Assembly: GCA_900074885.1 (NCBI GenBank)
Contig: FJUW01000029.1
Coordinates: forward strand, 248,001 to 312,000
From: Rhynchosporium graminicola
Lineage: Eukaryota > Ascomycota > Leotiomycetes > Helotiales > Ploettnerulaceae
DNA: 64,000 bases
Direction: 5' to 3'
This document shows, in pieces, positions 24,937 through 35,600 of the stretch (positions within the stretch are counted from its first letter, which is position 1; every line of letters begins with the position of its first letter). The notes beneath the pieces are model-generated. The model saw only the letters and a program-made list of their open reading frames with translations. It was not told where the DNA came from and searched no databases. Position numbers and translations under genes: made by a program.

Positions 24937-25162
24937 AACCGCTGACTCCGTAAGGTCATGACGCCAATTGACTCACGCCGCGAATTGCCTCATGACGGGA
25001 GCTGACTCTTGGCGCGAAGCTAGGTGCTCGCTTTATAATGTCGTTTAGGTCAGCCGCCATGCTGAGCAACCTAGGCCAGGTACCCAAAAGCTTCCATCGT
25101 CTGCTTTCTCGCTTATTTCGAACTTTCCCTAAATCGACCAAATATCAACCAGCGTAATGACA

Positions 25163-25470
25163 AAGAACGGACGTACTCCGAGTATAATCTGAGTAGCTCT
25201 GAGTAAAGTTGAATTGAGTTGAGTTGAGTACTCGCTCTGCGTACTCAGAATAGACTCATAGTATTTGAGTCTGCATAAAATAAGTATAATTCAGGCACAA
25301 ATGTGTATAAATGAGGCCTTATCGCTTTTACAATAGTATTGAATATAACTTTCGATAGATTCCCGGAGGAAAATATAAGCAAGCAGTACTCTGAGTATAC
25401 TCAGAGTAACTTAGAGTGCGATTGGTTGAGTTGAGTACGGGGTCGTACTCAACCCAACTCAACTCAATCA
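25163..25470. repeat. Palindromic GTACTC/GAGTTGAGT-rich block
   Basis: Contains runs of GAGTTGAGTTGAGTAC, a perfect 22 bp palindrome at 25387-25408, and a hairpin at about 25421-25470 whose arms are GTTGAGTTGAGTAC and GTACTCAAC with a 6 base loop. No coding capacity. It may be a satellite-like or decayed fold-back sequence. Confidence 0.6.
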
Positions 25471-25480
25471 CTACGCGGAT

Positions 25481-25778
25481 AATCGTCGGTTTGGCCTCCC
25501 CCCAGAGATCCACAACACCACCACTTCCCCCCTCTGGTATTTGGTGGATCGGATGAGGAGTAGATAATGGACTAGTCGCGCCCGCAAAACTAGCCTTGCT
25601 GGCGTTTCGGTGCTTCGCGAGACAAATTTTCCTGGAGCCTCTTGTAATAGTGCACGGACAGAAATTTGGTGTGTTTTAAACGACTAATGCATTATCTACG
25701 ACTAACCCAAACCGCCAAATACCAGAGGGGGGAGGTGATGGTGTTTTGAATCTCTGGGGGCAGGCTAGACCAACGATT
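25481..25778. mobile_element. Fold-back (long inverted repeat) element
   Basis: The arm at 25481-25548 (starts AATCGTCGGTTTGGCC) is repeated in inverted orientation at 25711-25778 (ends AGACCAACGATT). The arms are about 68 bp with few mismatches around a ~160 bp centre. It has no open frame, so it is likely a non-autonomous DNA transposon. Target duplication not identified. Confidence 0.75.
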
Positions 25779-26940
25779 ACCAACTTCTTTAAACGACTGC
25801 GTTGAAATCAAGAGGTTACCTGAGAGAAAAGCCTATGGGTGAAGGGACTGTCGTATCACTATCAGCTGACAGTTCCTACTTTGGATCTTGCACGAAAGAA
25901 AGAAGGGATCAGTAGGCGACGGGTCTATGTTAGTGTCCGATCAAGAACTGCTATTCTTCAAGAACGATTGACGGAAATACGGAGTAATAGTTATAAAAAG
26001 CATATGTGGGGCATTTTCTTAATGCCACTACATCGTTATACCGGCGTTGCTTACCTGAACCGAAGTTCTCACGAATTGACCGAACATTAAATCTCAAAAG
26101 ATACCACGTAACATTTACGAGGCTGGTATCGGTGCCGACTCTTGAATTGCTGTTGGGTATTTCTCCTTCTTTTACTTAATCAAGAAGGACCAATGAAACT
26201 CCTGTTAGAGAACTTATCGGTGGCCTATCCCCTGGAGATTCCTTCTTTCTTACACGAATCACGATTCAGGCCCGGAACCGTCCTTCCACCGTCATTTGAC
26301 CATTCCGTGGCATCCGAATACCCCTGACATTGCTTGTGATGTAGTATTTATGCCACTTCTGAACTACTACTGAGTAGCTTTGCCCCAAGTATCCCCGGTA
26401 GGAAGGTTTGACCAGTACTTCCGAGGACCGTCCCCAGGTGATTGCCTGTCTGTAGAACTATTCAAAATAGGTACTATCAACTACTCATCTAGTTGCTATT
26501 TAGAACTATTCCCTTGCCCCTGCCTTTCCCTCTAAGATCTCCCAGTGAGCCCTCTGGCCTTTAAATTTTGAAAGGGTTGCGCCGTACGGAAACACTCAAA
26601 TTAGCAAGTAGGTCTGATAAAGAGCTAAACCTTGTTCTTTTAAGAAGGCAGAGAGGCTGTGTATACCTGTTTAACATAGGTTTGTCTTGGGGTGATATCC
26701 CCATCGAAACCCCTAGTATTAGCAGCCACTAGACTAAATCATAGACTGTCATTGTTTGTGATTTACCCCCTGGACCAAGGATCAGGTCAATCCGTAGAGC
26801 GAGGTGTTACCGTCGCTCCTATGGCATCCAGCATAGCGTCTCGAGGACGCTTTTATGTAGCCAAGGTGTGCGGTCTTCTCTTATAGCTTGAGACTCGCCC
26901 GCCACCGCCCAAGCCATGAAGCCTTGCCACTCTTTACGTC

Positions 26941-27032
26941 ACCGATCAGTTTTTCAGAGCCGTTTCCTATATCCTGTCCTCAATCACCCCACCGATCAGT
27001 TGTTCAGAACTGCTTCCCATACCTCGTTCGCA
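26941..27032 (+). repeat. Imperfect 50 bp tandem duplication in a P450 leader
   Basis: ACCGATCAGTTTTTCAGAGC at 26941 recurs as ACCGATCAGTTGTTCAGAAC at 26991, and the similarity continues for about 40 bases. It lies directly upstream of the ATG at 27052. Confidence 0.6.
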
Positions 27033-27051
27033 AGAGGAATCCAAGAGCACG

Positions 27052-29069
27052 ATGGCGATTACCACAGCAACTATGGAAACCATTTCAGCACCCAGCATGC
27101 CCATATTGTGCGCAGTGATTTTGATGAGCTACTGGGCTTCAATTGTAATTTACCGCCTTTATTTCCATCCTCTAGCTAGATTTCCAGGTCCCAGACGAGC
27201 AGCAGCGACTCATCTTTATGAGATTGCTTGGGACTATTTTGGGGACGGTGGTTATCTGTTCGAGGTCCAGAAGATGCACCAAAAATATGGTCGGTCAACT
27301 TCTTACTCCCCTTTGACTTTGACTGACATCATCCGTACAGGTCCGATAGTTCGGGTCAACCCGTTAGAGCTTTCGATTTTGGATCCCGATTTCTATGCAG
27401 AATTATATGTCACTGGAAGTGTTCGACGGACAGAAGCTTTCCCTCATTTTGGAGATGGCATGGATTTCAACGGTACGCGTCATATCGCAATCGAGCTGAT
27501 CCGCCAAAACTGATCTTCAAAGGTTCACATGGAATGACAGTAGATCACGACCTGCATAGACGTCGAAGAAAACCTATGGAACCTTTCTTCTCAAGACAAG
27601 GCGTGAGTAGGATTGAACCAAAGCTCTCAGAGCTTGTCTGCACATTGGTTGGACGTCTTCAAGATTATAGAGGTACTGGCAAAGTAATCCGACTCGACCA
27701 CGCCTTATCAGCACTAGCTGGAGATGTGATTAGCAATATCTGTATGGATGATCCACCAGCAAGTTTTCTTCACGATCCAGACTTCAACCCTCACTGGTAA
27801 GTTAAGCCCCCACGGGTTTTCACAATGGTAAACTGACTTTATCGCCTGAACAGGTTCGAACTCTTCCATACCTTGATTCGATCAATGCCTATTTTCATGA
27901 ATTTCAGCTGGATTATCAAGTGTGTTAAAGATCTGGCCCCTCTACCGGACTTCAACTTACTGAAGCGAACAGAATAGTCCGATTGATCCCAGAAAGTATA
28001 CTTAGAAAACTCGATCCAAGGAGCCAAATGTTCAGGGACTGGCGCATTGTAAGTAAAATTATCACTAAAGTGTAGACTCGGCAGGTCCTTAACATTGGTA
28101 GATGTCGGAGAATCACATCGCAGAAGCCAAAAATAGAAAATTGTCTGATGGGTCTCTTTCCAAGAGTGAGGGCTATTCGAGAAGCAATACTGTGTTTGAT
28201 CAGCTTGTCAATAGCGACATGTCTGAATCAGATTTATCTGTGGAAAGACTCGCTTCAGAGGCCCAGGTTCTTATGGGAGCTGGGACTGTAACCACTGCTC
28301 GATCTATGGACCATTTAACAGTTCATATTCTTAGGAATTCTCGAGTCCGGGACAGGCTAGAAGCCGAGCTCAAAGAGGTTATGGCAGATTTTCCAGAGAC
28401 ACTTCCATCTTGGAAAACACTTGACCAACTCCCATACCTACAAGCATGCATTAAAGAAGGTCTTCGGTAAATCTCATTTTTTCATCATGTGATGACGTTT
28501 CCTAACATCTGACAGACTCAGTCATGGTATCATGCATCGTTTGCCACGCTGCTCACCCGATGTCGCACTACAATATAAGGAATGGACAATTCCCCGAGGG
28601 GTGAGTTAGACACTCTTAAATTGATTTATGGAAAGAGAGATTCTGGCTGCTGACTTAATGAATACACCAGACGCCTGTTGGCATGTCGGCATACTATATG
28701 CATACTGATCCGGAAGTTTATATCAACCCGTTCGAATTCCGGCCCGAAAGGTGGTTGGGAGAGGTCAATCCAAACATGCATAGAAACTATGTACCTTTTA
28801 CCAAGGGTTCAAGAAACTGTCTGGGAATCAAGTGAGTGGGGCTGGAATCTTTTTCTGATATCTCCACAGCGATTTCTTAGAACTAATCACGGTCTATCAA
28901 TAGTCTAGCATACGCCGAGATGTCAATGGTTATGGCAGCTTTATTCTGTCCAAAGGGCCCAAAGCTGAAACTGTTTGCAACGGATGAAAGAGATGCTGAT
29001 CCAGCTTGCGCATTTTTGCTACCGCTTCCGAAATTGGATAGCAAAGGTATTAGAGTCGTGGTTGAGTAA
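27052..29069 (+). CDS. Cytochrome P450, trichodiene-oxygenase-like, cluster member
   Basis: Membrane-bound monooxygenase expected to hydroxylate the terpene skeleton. After removal of about eight short introns the frame is continuous from [14 protein letters not shown] to SKGIRVVVE and a stop at 29067-29069. Residues ~18-38 form the membrane anchor, followed by the [10 protein letters not shown] hinge. Later landmarks are [20 protein letters not shown] (C-helix), [14 protein letters not shown], the I-helix [13 protein letters not shown], the K-helix ExxR as KEGLR, FRPERW, and the haem loop [10 protein letters not shown] with its Cys ligand. The I-helix has Val where the usual AGx(D/E)T(T/S) has an acidic residue. 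The overall pattern resembles the CYP58/trichodiene-oxygenase style of fungal P450. It lies head to tail with the dioxygenase at 30027, 1 kb downstream. A second ATG (METISAP) is an alternative start. Confidence 0.9.
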
Positions 29070-29500
29070 GCAGATTTCTTCTTTGGAAATACCGGTGTAC
29101 CGGAGCATGGTCACTGCTGTGGCAGATGGCGGATACAAGGTTCCAGGCTTATTAAAGTGGTCCTTTTACCGTCACCATTTCATTGTTATTATTCGGGGTA
29201 ATCGGTGGACTCGGGCTTTTTGAAAACTAAGCACGAACTCTAAGGGTATGAATTTTTTTTTGGAAATGCATACATCACGAAACTGCCTCGTGATCATGTA
29301 TCCCTGTACAGAGTTACAGTGATTAAGCATTGTTGGCGCATTTCAAAGAGGTCAGTGACTTACTGTGAATAGTAGTAACTTATGAAATCGTACTGACTCT
29401 ACCCCCTGCTTCGATATCTTGCTCCCTGTCTGTGGACCTGGCTTCTACCATTTGAAATAAAGCTGAAGTTACCTCTACCCCTGCAATTGTACTAAGTGCA

Positions 29501-29602
29501 CAGCAGCTACATATTATTATAGCACTAGCAAGGGATTGGGTGACTGTACGGAGTACTATAAACGCAGTACCCAGGTCTACAGCTAGGCAGACATTACTCA
29601 AG
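29501..29602. repeat. Dispersed ~100 bp repeat, copy A
   Basis: Matches 34979-35082. The shared blocks are CAGCAGCT, 'agcactagcaagg', 'actataaac.gcagta.ccagg' and 'tctacagct.ggca.a.attact'. The copies have small indels. Confidence 0.6.
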
Positions 29603-29917
29603 TAGCAAAGGGAAGTCAGTGCACTTGAATATATTACGATTTGAATTAAAGTCCTCTGGGCCCGTGCTAATCCTATGGCGGCACATGACCGCTGTACATT
29701 CGTACCTTTCATATTTGCGGGGACCAGAGCCAGAAGCTTCGTGACATTATTATCCTTTCTTCACGAGTATACTCTCCCTTAGCCGTCCCAATTACTGTGC
29801 TTGTAAGAGTGGGTAGTTTGCAAGTAATCATTAGAGACTTTCTCAATCAGATGCGGCGATGACAAGGGATCGAGGGGGTAGGTGTGCTGAGAGCGTTCGA
29901 CACCCCTCACTGAAGTC

Positions 29918-29925
29918 TATATAAG
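29918..29925 (+). promoter_or_regulatory. TATA-box candidate for the dioxygenase gene
   Basis: TATATAAG lies 109 bases upstream of the ATG at 30027. It is followed by a pyrimidine-rich leader (CTTCTCATCTTCGTTCTTC), which is usual for expressed fungal genes. No binding site for a pathway regulator was recognised. Confidence 0.45.
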
Positions 29926-30026
29926 CCTGTTGGTCCCTTTGAGTTCCTTCTCATCTTCGTTCTTCAAATTCATTGACACCATTAAGTTGAAAAAAGACGT
30001 TTTCTCACATATCATAACCATCAACG

Positions 30027-31423
30027 ATGTCTCCAAGCCGAATTGATAATGTCTCGTCTAAATTCAGGATCTCGCCACTCGTTCACAGCCCGGACAAAAA
30101 ATGCAATGTAGGAGACAGTCAATCAGAATGTCCCACGACGCTAATGTTTCTTACAGTTTGGTGCCACTGTTGAGGGTATAGATCTCAACAATCTCACTGG
30201 TAGGAACCTGTGGAAATTCCAAACCGTATACAAACTCCGTTGACATTTCTCAGATGAAGAAATACTCGTGCTAAGAGAAGCCATTTGGACGCACAAATTT
30301 CTTGTCGTCAAAGATCAGACAGCTCTTGTTCCCAAAAAGAACTGGGAGCTTGTGACTCGTCTTGACCCAGAAGCCCCGATCCTCAACCAGATGGATTTCG
30401 CAAAATGTTTCCATCCCACTGGTGAAGGCATTTTAGTAAGCTCGAGTAGCTCCGCTATCCTCGAATCTTTTTTCTGACAATAGCAGAAAAAAATAACTCT
30501 CACCTTGCTGCCAGGAGTTGAGGATGTACACCTCATGGGCAAAGGGTACCAAGGCGAGGATCACTACGGCGTCAAGAACGTTACCCTCAATGAGGCGTTC
30601 TCAAGTGCTTTCCATTCCACTCCGCTATCTGAGGAAGATTTCGAGAATGGCAACACCAGATTTCAATCTTGGCATATGGATGGCCCCGGATATCGGATTG
30701 ACCCTCCATGGTTTTCTTCATTCCGCACAATCAAGCTCCCCAACGGCCCTGATCAGACAGTCAATTGGGATGACGGATCCGGTCTGAGCATGAAAGCCAA
30801 ACCGGGACGTACTGCTTTCTTCAGCTCTGCGCAATTGTACGACTTACTCACAGACGAAGAGAAAATCATGGCAGACCATAGCTGGGTGGAGCACATGCAT
30901 CATCCATACGAGTGGGTTCGAGATTGTCATGGAAACCCAAATGGATTGAGTGTTGCCTGTGAAGGCAGAGAAACTTCCATGGAAGAAATGGACACTTTTG
31001 AAAGGGATCCTTCCTGGACAAAGAAGGTATGTTGGATAATGATACCTGAAGATGTATTCTAATGAGAGGTAGTATCCGATGGTATGGGTGAATCCTGTGA
31101 CAAAAGAAAAGTCCTTCCAAGTCCAGCCGAATATTGTTCGGAAGATATTCATCAGGAACAATGCGACCGATACCCCAAAGGTCATTGATGACTTGACAGA
31201 AGTCAGAGCGTTCTTGAATGACATCCAATTGAGAATTCTGAAACCGGAGTACATCACCGCTCAACCGCAGAATGAGGGTGATATGCTTTTGTGGGATAAT
31301 TATGGAATGATGCATTCAAGAATTGATTACCCAGTCAAATATGGTACCAGGACTGCCCATCAATGCTGGCTAGGTGCAAGTCGTGGTCCTGTTGGACCTG
31401 TGGCACTTCCTGTCGATGCATGA
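30027..31423 (+). CDS. TauD/TfdA-family 2-oxoglutarate Fe(II) dioxygenase
   Basis: Non-haem iron oxygenase that would couple 2-oxoglutarate decarboxylation to oxidation of a pathway intermediate. Four short introns split it. It starts MSPSRIDNVSSKFRISPL, continues FGATVEGIDLNNLTDEE, and ends GPVGPVALPVDA at 31423. The iron-binding HxD is WHMDGPGY (coded near 30672-30695). The distal His is in MMHSRIDYP, and the 2-oxoglutarate-binding Arg is probably in YGTRTAHQCWLG. Length of about 370 residues is normal for the family. The middle part (NGPDQTVNWDDGSG, AFFSSAQLYDLL, HHPYEWV) resembles fungal xanthine dioxygenase (XanA-type) more than taurine dioxygenase. Because it lies between two P450s beside a terpene synthase, I infer a tailoring role. 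A purine-catabolic role cannot be excluded from sequence alone. Confidence 0.88.
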
Positions 31424-32800
31424 AAGCTGTCGCGTTAATCGATAATGGGGTTGTTATGTTACTTGGGGATCTGGACAACACGAGATGATTTCAGGGCAGA
31501 CGAGGTTTCGGATGAACAATTTAGTTCTTCATACTGTGACCTTGGTAGCTTAGTGTTCATACAAGACCTGTGTTTTTCACCATTCTGACCATCCATAAAT
31601 CAAGACTGCCATTTAACCGCGCCTCCTCTGTAGTCTCTAATTGCGACTTCGACAACTGTCCTCCGGCAACGTAAACTGAAGCACGTACCGCTCCTACGGG
31701 GTGTCCTTGACCGAGATGTAACACGTACGAGCCAGATACCATTCTTCAGCGGTGAAGCAAGACCTTGCTTAGGCGGCTAAATTCAAAGTATAATTGAAAA
31801 TTGCCAATGCAATTATTTTGATGTCAGAAAAAATGATAGGAAATTGCCTAAAATGAGTTGTTAAATCTATGTGAGTGACTGGTGACATTACTACCTTGGG
31901 TAGATAAAATATTCCAAGATTCTCAAATTGCTTCGCAACAGTTGAATTTGGCAAGCCTCAGTATTTAAAAAGACATGGGAGCGGTACGTCTCTGGAAGCG
32001 TAGTTGTATTGTAGAGAAGGTCTGGAGACCTCTGAGAGAAAGCTATGAAAGTAGTGGTCCGTGCTCTAGTTACATAAGCCAAGTCAGGCGCCATCACAGT
32101 ATTAAGATGCAATCGCCTAAGTTAACGAGGTACTGAAAAAACTACCGCGCTGATATCCCCCCGCAAAATTTAGCTGTGTTGCATCTTGACCCGCGACACC
32201 ATCTCATGAAGGGCTGGTGGCAATTAAGGCACAATTAGAAACGATCACATTTTGCGAGGCTGGGCAAATTCACACCCGGCGAAGCGGATCCAAAATTTGA
32301 GTTATTACGCCTAGTGAAGTTGACAAGACAAAAATATAATTCTTAATTTATCTTTAGATAATGTCCTAAAATCTTCTCGTGACTTTGATATCTAATTGTG
32401 ACTCTAAATATATATCTGTCTTGTCATCTTAGAAGCCTAGGCAAGGTCTGGTTTTACTGGTGAAGAATTGGATTTGCCTCGATAAGTGCTCATCATATCA
32501 CACCTCATATCAATCAGTCCCAAAGGCAAAGGCAAGTAATTTTCGAACACACTAGCATTGTTAAGGTGTGGGTGCATTTCTGATTGTCTTCTGTGTATAG
32601 TAACAGCTTCACTGAGAGCATTGACTTTTGTCTAGCTACTTAACAGTGATAGTACGGTACATGAATAGGGCTATATCGGTAACAATCTTTATTACAGTGG
32701 GCGATCGCGCCTATAGCACCTATTCTATAGCGCTATCTTAGGTTACAATATCTGTGGCCTATTTTCACCAATGTAAAGACTGTAATACAATTCTCAAGTA
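31424..32800. other. Convergent intergenic region
   Basis: Lies between the 3' ends of the dioxygenase (plus) and the P450 (minus). I see AT-rich sequence and short overlapping frames only. Transcription terminators are expected here, but no diagnostic signal stands out. Confidence 0.5.
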
Positions 32801-34678
32801 TCAACAAGTAAGACCAACGTCAATTTCCTCCGCTCTTCTTCGCACCAAAATCTCAGCCATCATGTCTGTCACAGTATCAAACCCATTGCAAAAGATCTTT
32901 GACTCGTATCCGTCCGGCAACTTCCAGTCATACCTGAGAATAATGTGTGCAAGCAAGATCTTCAGTTCAAGAGTAACATAAAAACGGCCCGGGCATGCAT
33001 GGTTGCCAAATCCGAAGCCTGTATGGTCTACGCTCACGCTTGAGAAACTGCTGGATCTTGCGTATTCTGGATTCTCAGCACGTTTGATGAATCTGTATGC
33101 GTCGAATACTTCTGGCTCCGGATAGGTTTCGGGGTCCTTCATGTTGTTGGCAGAAACGACAATATAGGCTCCTTTAGGAATTTGCAGGTCTTCATCCAGC
33201 TTGATATCATCCGTGGCGACACGCTTATTAAATACTGACATAAATCAGTCAGCGTTTCTACTTCAAAATCAACAAGTTGTTACCTTGACTGATTGGCTTA
33301 AGTCTTTGAGATTCCTTCATGACACTGTCCATGAGTTTCAATTGGCTGAAAGATGACTGCTGCCAGCCATTTTTCTTTAGCACATCCAGTAATTCCTTCC
33401 TTAGAGCTTCGACGATCTCAGGATACTTGGTCAAGTCAAGAAGGATTTGGCAGAACATATCAGTAGTAGCGTGGATAGATGCTACTGTAAAAGTCATCTG
33501 AGCGACCGTCGGATCATATGAATAAGGCTGCCCTTGGGCGAGCTCCTCAAACCAGGTCAATGCATCAGAGGGAGCCTCTTTCCCAGCAGCAAGCTCTCGA
33601 GCTCTTTTCTCGTGTGTAGGCCCGAGGATTGTACGAGCCTCATTTAAAAGAGCACGGGTTGCTCTTACCTGAGGATGGAACCAATGAACCATGGGGAGGA
33701 GAAATCTAGGCCATTTTCGTAGGGCGTTGACGGCACCAAGTGCGACTACAGTGTACTGAGTGTTTATTTCAACCCATCTCTGATTACGACAGAGATCTGG
33801 ACCAAGGAATGCAAGAATAGACACCCGGGCAATCAACGTCAATGCTGTCTGATACAAATGCACCTTATGAAAGCCTGAATTCTGTCAGTCTCCAAGTTTT
33901 TAGTTATCATGCTGAATTCAACATACTCTTATCGTCAGTCCAGCTTGACTTCAGAACGTCCGAAGCTTCATTGGAAACGAAATTTGGCATTTTTGCTACA
34001 ATATTACATGAATTAACACTTATACGACTCTTACAAGGGGAACTCGAATTTACTTACGCAATACACGATTCAATCGGGTAGTTATAACATCGTGCATAAG
34101 TTTTCGATGAGTTCCCGCAAATCCAAGTGGCTCGAATCCAGGGATGTGTCCCATAAGTTCCTGTACGCGTTCATCATGTGTCAGTCTCAGTCAACATTTG
34201 GGATCCGAACGCTACAGCAGAATTGGCAGAACAGAATACAGATCCTTACAGTCTCTGTATACTTGCCGGCCGAAAGACGTTTTTCCGATCTAATGTCCTC
34301 AGCGAGGCGAGAAGATAGGACAATGACTTCGCTGTGATCAGTCCGGAGACGGAAGGCAGTCTGGTTCTAAACAAAATTTAAACTCGGTCTCTTAAATCCG
34401 TCATATTCACTTACCATGGAGAAGCCTCGTTTCACTAGATTTGCACAATCGGTGATGAAGGCGGTGCGAGCTTTGGTGGAGAAGATTCCGAATAAGCCTT
34501 GATTGCTTGTTGCATTTGGAAATGAAGATAGCTTGCGCCGGTAGAGAATTATGTTTGCAGTCATCCATATCAAATACGTAGCCGCAGCAGCAAACACAAG
34601 ATTTGGGATTGTATGTCTTGGATAAGTATCTTGTAGGCGTCTTATGAGGCTCTGGAAATCCCACAACGTAATAATCAT
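32801..34678 (-). CDS. Cytochrome P450, ent-kaurene-oxidase-like style, cluster member
   Basis: Second oxidase of the cluster. The start is the ATG at 34676-34678, and residues ~28-45 (PNLVFAAAATYLIWMTAN) form the membrane anchor. Five or so introns (for example donors GTAAGTG after FSM and GTAAGTA after NRVL) join exons into one open frame ending RRRAEEIDVGLTC at 32801. Landmarks are HIPGFEPLGFAGTHRKLMHD, the I-helix TVASIHATTDMF, the K-helix ExxR as KESQR, the PERF-equivalent region at VFDAYRF, and the haem loop FGFGNHACPGRFY with the Cys ligand. The VASIHATTD I-helix and FGxGxHxCPGR loop are typical of fungal P450s related to ent-kaurene oxidase and the indole-diterpene and fusicoccane-type oxidases. 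That makes a terpenoid substrate plausible, but this is inference. It is convergent with the dioxygenase. No broken motifs. Confidence 0.9.
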
Positions 34679-34978
34679 AATGCTGGTTGGTTGAATGGGA
34701 TATAGAATGATTCACCAAGCTGTTCCTGAAATTTTGCAGAAAATGAGTTGCAGTTTGTCGTGTGTTAGGTGGTTAGACACTTGTCAAGAAGACCGCCCTC
34801 TGGACGCCTAAACATATTACAGTCTCAACCTCGCCGATTTTCCATTTCCCTGAACTCTCTGGGCATTCTCCGCCATTCTCCAAGCTAATTAATGGCCTTC
34901 CGTAACAAGAACCCTTGTGTTCCTCGGCATATTGCATCGAAATTACGCCACTGAATAAGAATGAAGCCTAAGAAGTAA

Positions 34979-35082
34979 CAGCAGCTGAGTATCTTCAAAG
35001 CACTAGCAAGGCATTAGGTGGCCTTACTATAAACAGCAGTAACCAGGTCTACAGCTTGGCATAAATTACTCGGTTGGTAGTA
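34979..35082. repeat. Dispersed ~100 bp repeat, copy B
   Basis: Partner of 29501-29602 in the same orientation. Confidence 0.6.
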
Positions 35083-35486
35083 GTAGGTAGTAGGCCATAC
35101 CGTTGCTTGCCCGCTTGAAAGTGGGGCAAAGCGAATTGTCCGCGATGGCTTTATCAAAAGTTCAACCACGAAAAAACGACTGATTTTCCCTAAAAAAGAA
35201 CTGACTCGAGAAATCGCTAATAAAGATACATTTTCTCGGATTTCGGATAACACAGTTAAAATACTTTATAAAAAATTATATGTAAATTAATAGACTTAAA
35301 CTATGCGACAATAGAGAACCTTTTTCTAACTTACTTAAAAAGATTCGTCGTATTAAGGTTTGAAGTTGAGATTGTCACGACTTTTCGACGGTTTTAGGTT
35401 CCGGACAACTCGCTTGTCCGCGTTGCCGCGAACAATTCGCCTTCTCCAACAATCCTAAGTAGGATTTAGGTGCGGCCATAGCACCC

Positions 35487-35600
35487 ACTTGGTTTCTCCA
35501 GAAGTCTGAACCTATCCATAGTAGGTTCGCAGGGAGTTTTTGGTGAGTTTGCCCTTGTAAATCCACAGTGGGTAGGTTCAGACTTCTGGAAAAACTAAGC
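35487..35600. repeat. MITE-like inverted-repeat element, copy 9
   Basis: From ACTTGGTTTCTCCAGAAG to CTTCTGGAAAAACTAAGC. The interior 'gcagggagtttttggtg' and 'gcccttgtaaatccacagtg' nearly matches the copy at 23373, making these two the closest pair. Confidence 0.82.

Larger units (their letters stand above)
20126..27051. other. 6.9 kb gene-poor, repeat-rich spacer inside the cluster
   Basis: No intact gene is supported. Contents seen are: a possible pogo/Fot1-like terminal fragment near 20618-20757 (ACAGTAG at both edges); a decayed coding-like stretch on the minus strand at 20825-21060; a duplicated ~82 bp sequence (23058-23139 and 23740-23821); two MITE-like copies (23373 and 24825); a palindromic GTACTC-rich block (25163-25470); and a fold-back element (25481-25778). 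The promoter of the terpene synthase should lie just right of 20125. Confidence 0.6.
29070..30026. other. Spacer between P450 and dioxygenase, with promoter
   Basis: No convincing gene. A 110-codon minus-strand frame (29380-29712) overlaps a sequence that recurs at 34979-35082 outside any gene, so I read it as repeat. The right end holds the dioxygenase promoter and leader. Confidence 0.5.

Noticed and set aside
29380..29712. 110-codon minus-strand hydrophobic frame between cluster genes
   Set aside because: Part of it recurs at 34979-35082 in noncoding sequence with frame-breaking indels, so it is repeat, not a cluster gene.
30844..31315. Minus-strand frames of 137 and 149 codons
   Set aside because: Both are antisense to the dioxygenase exons, which carry the HxD and distal His motifs on the plus strand.
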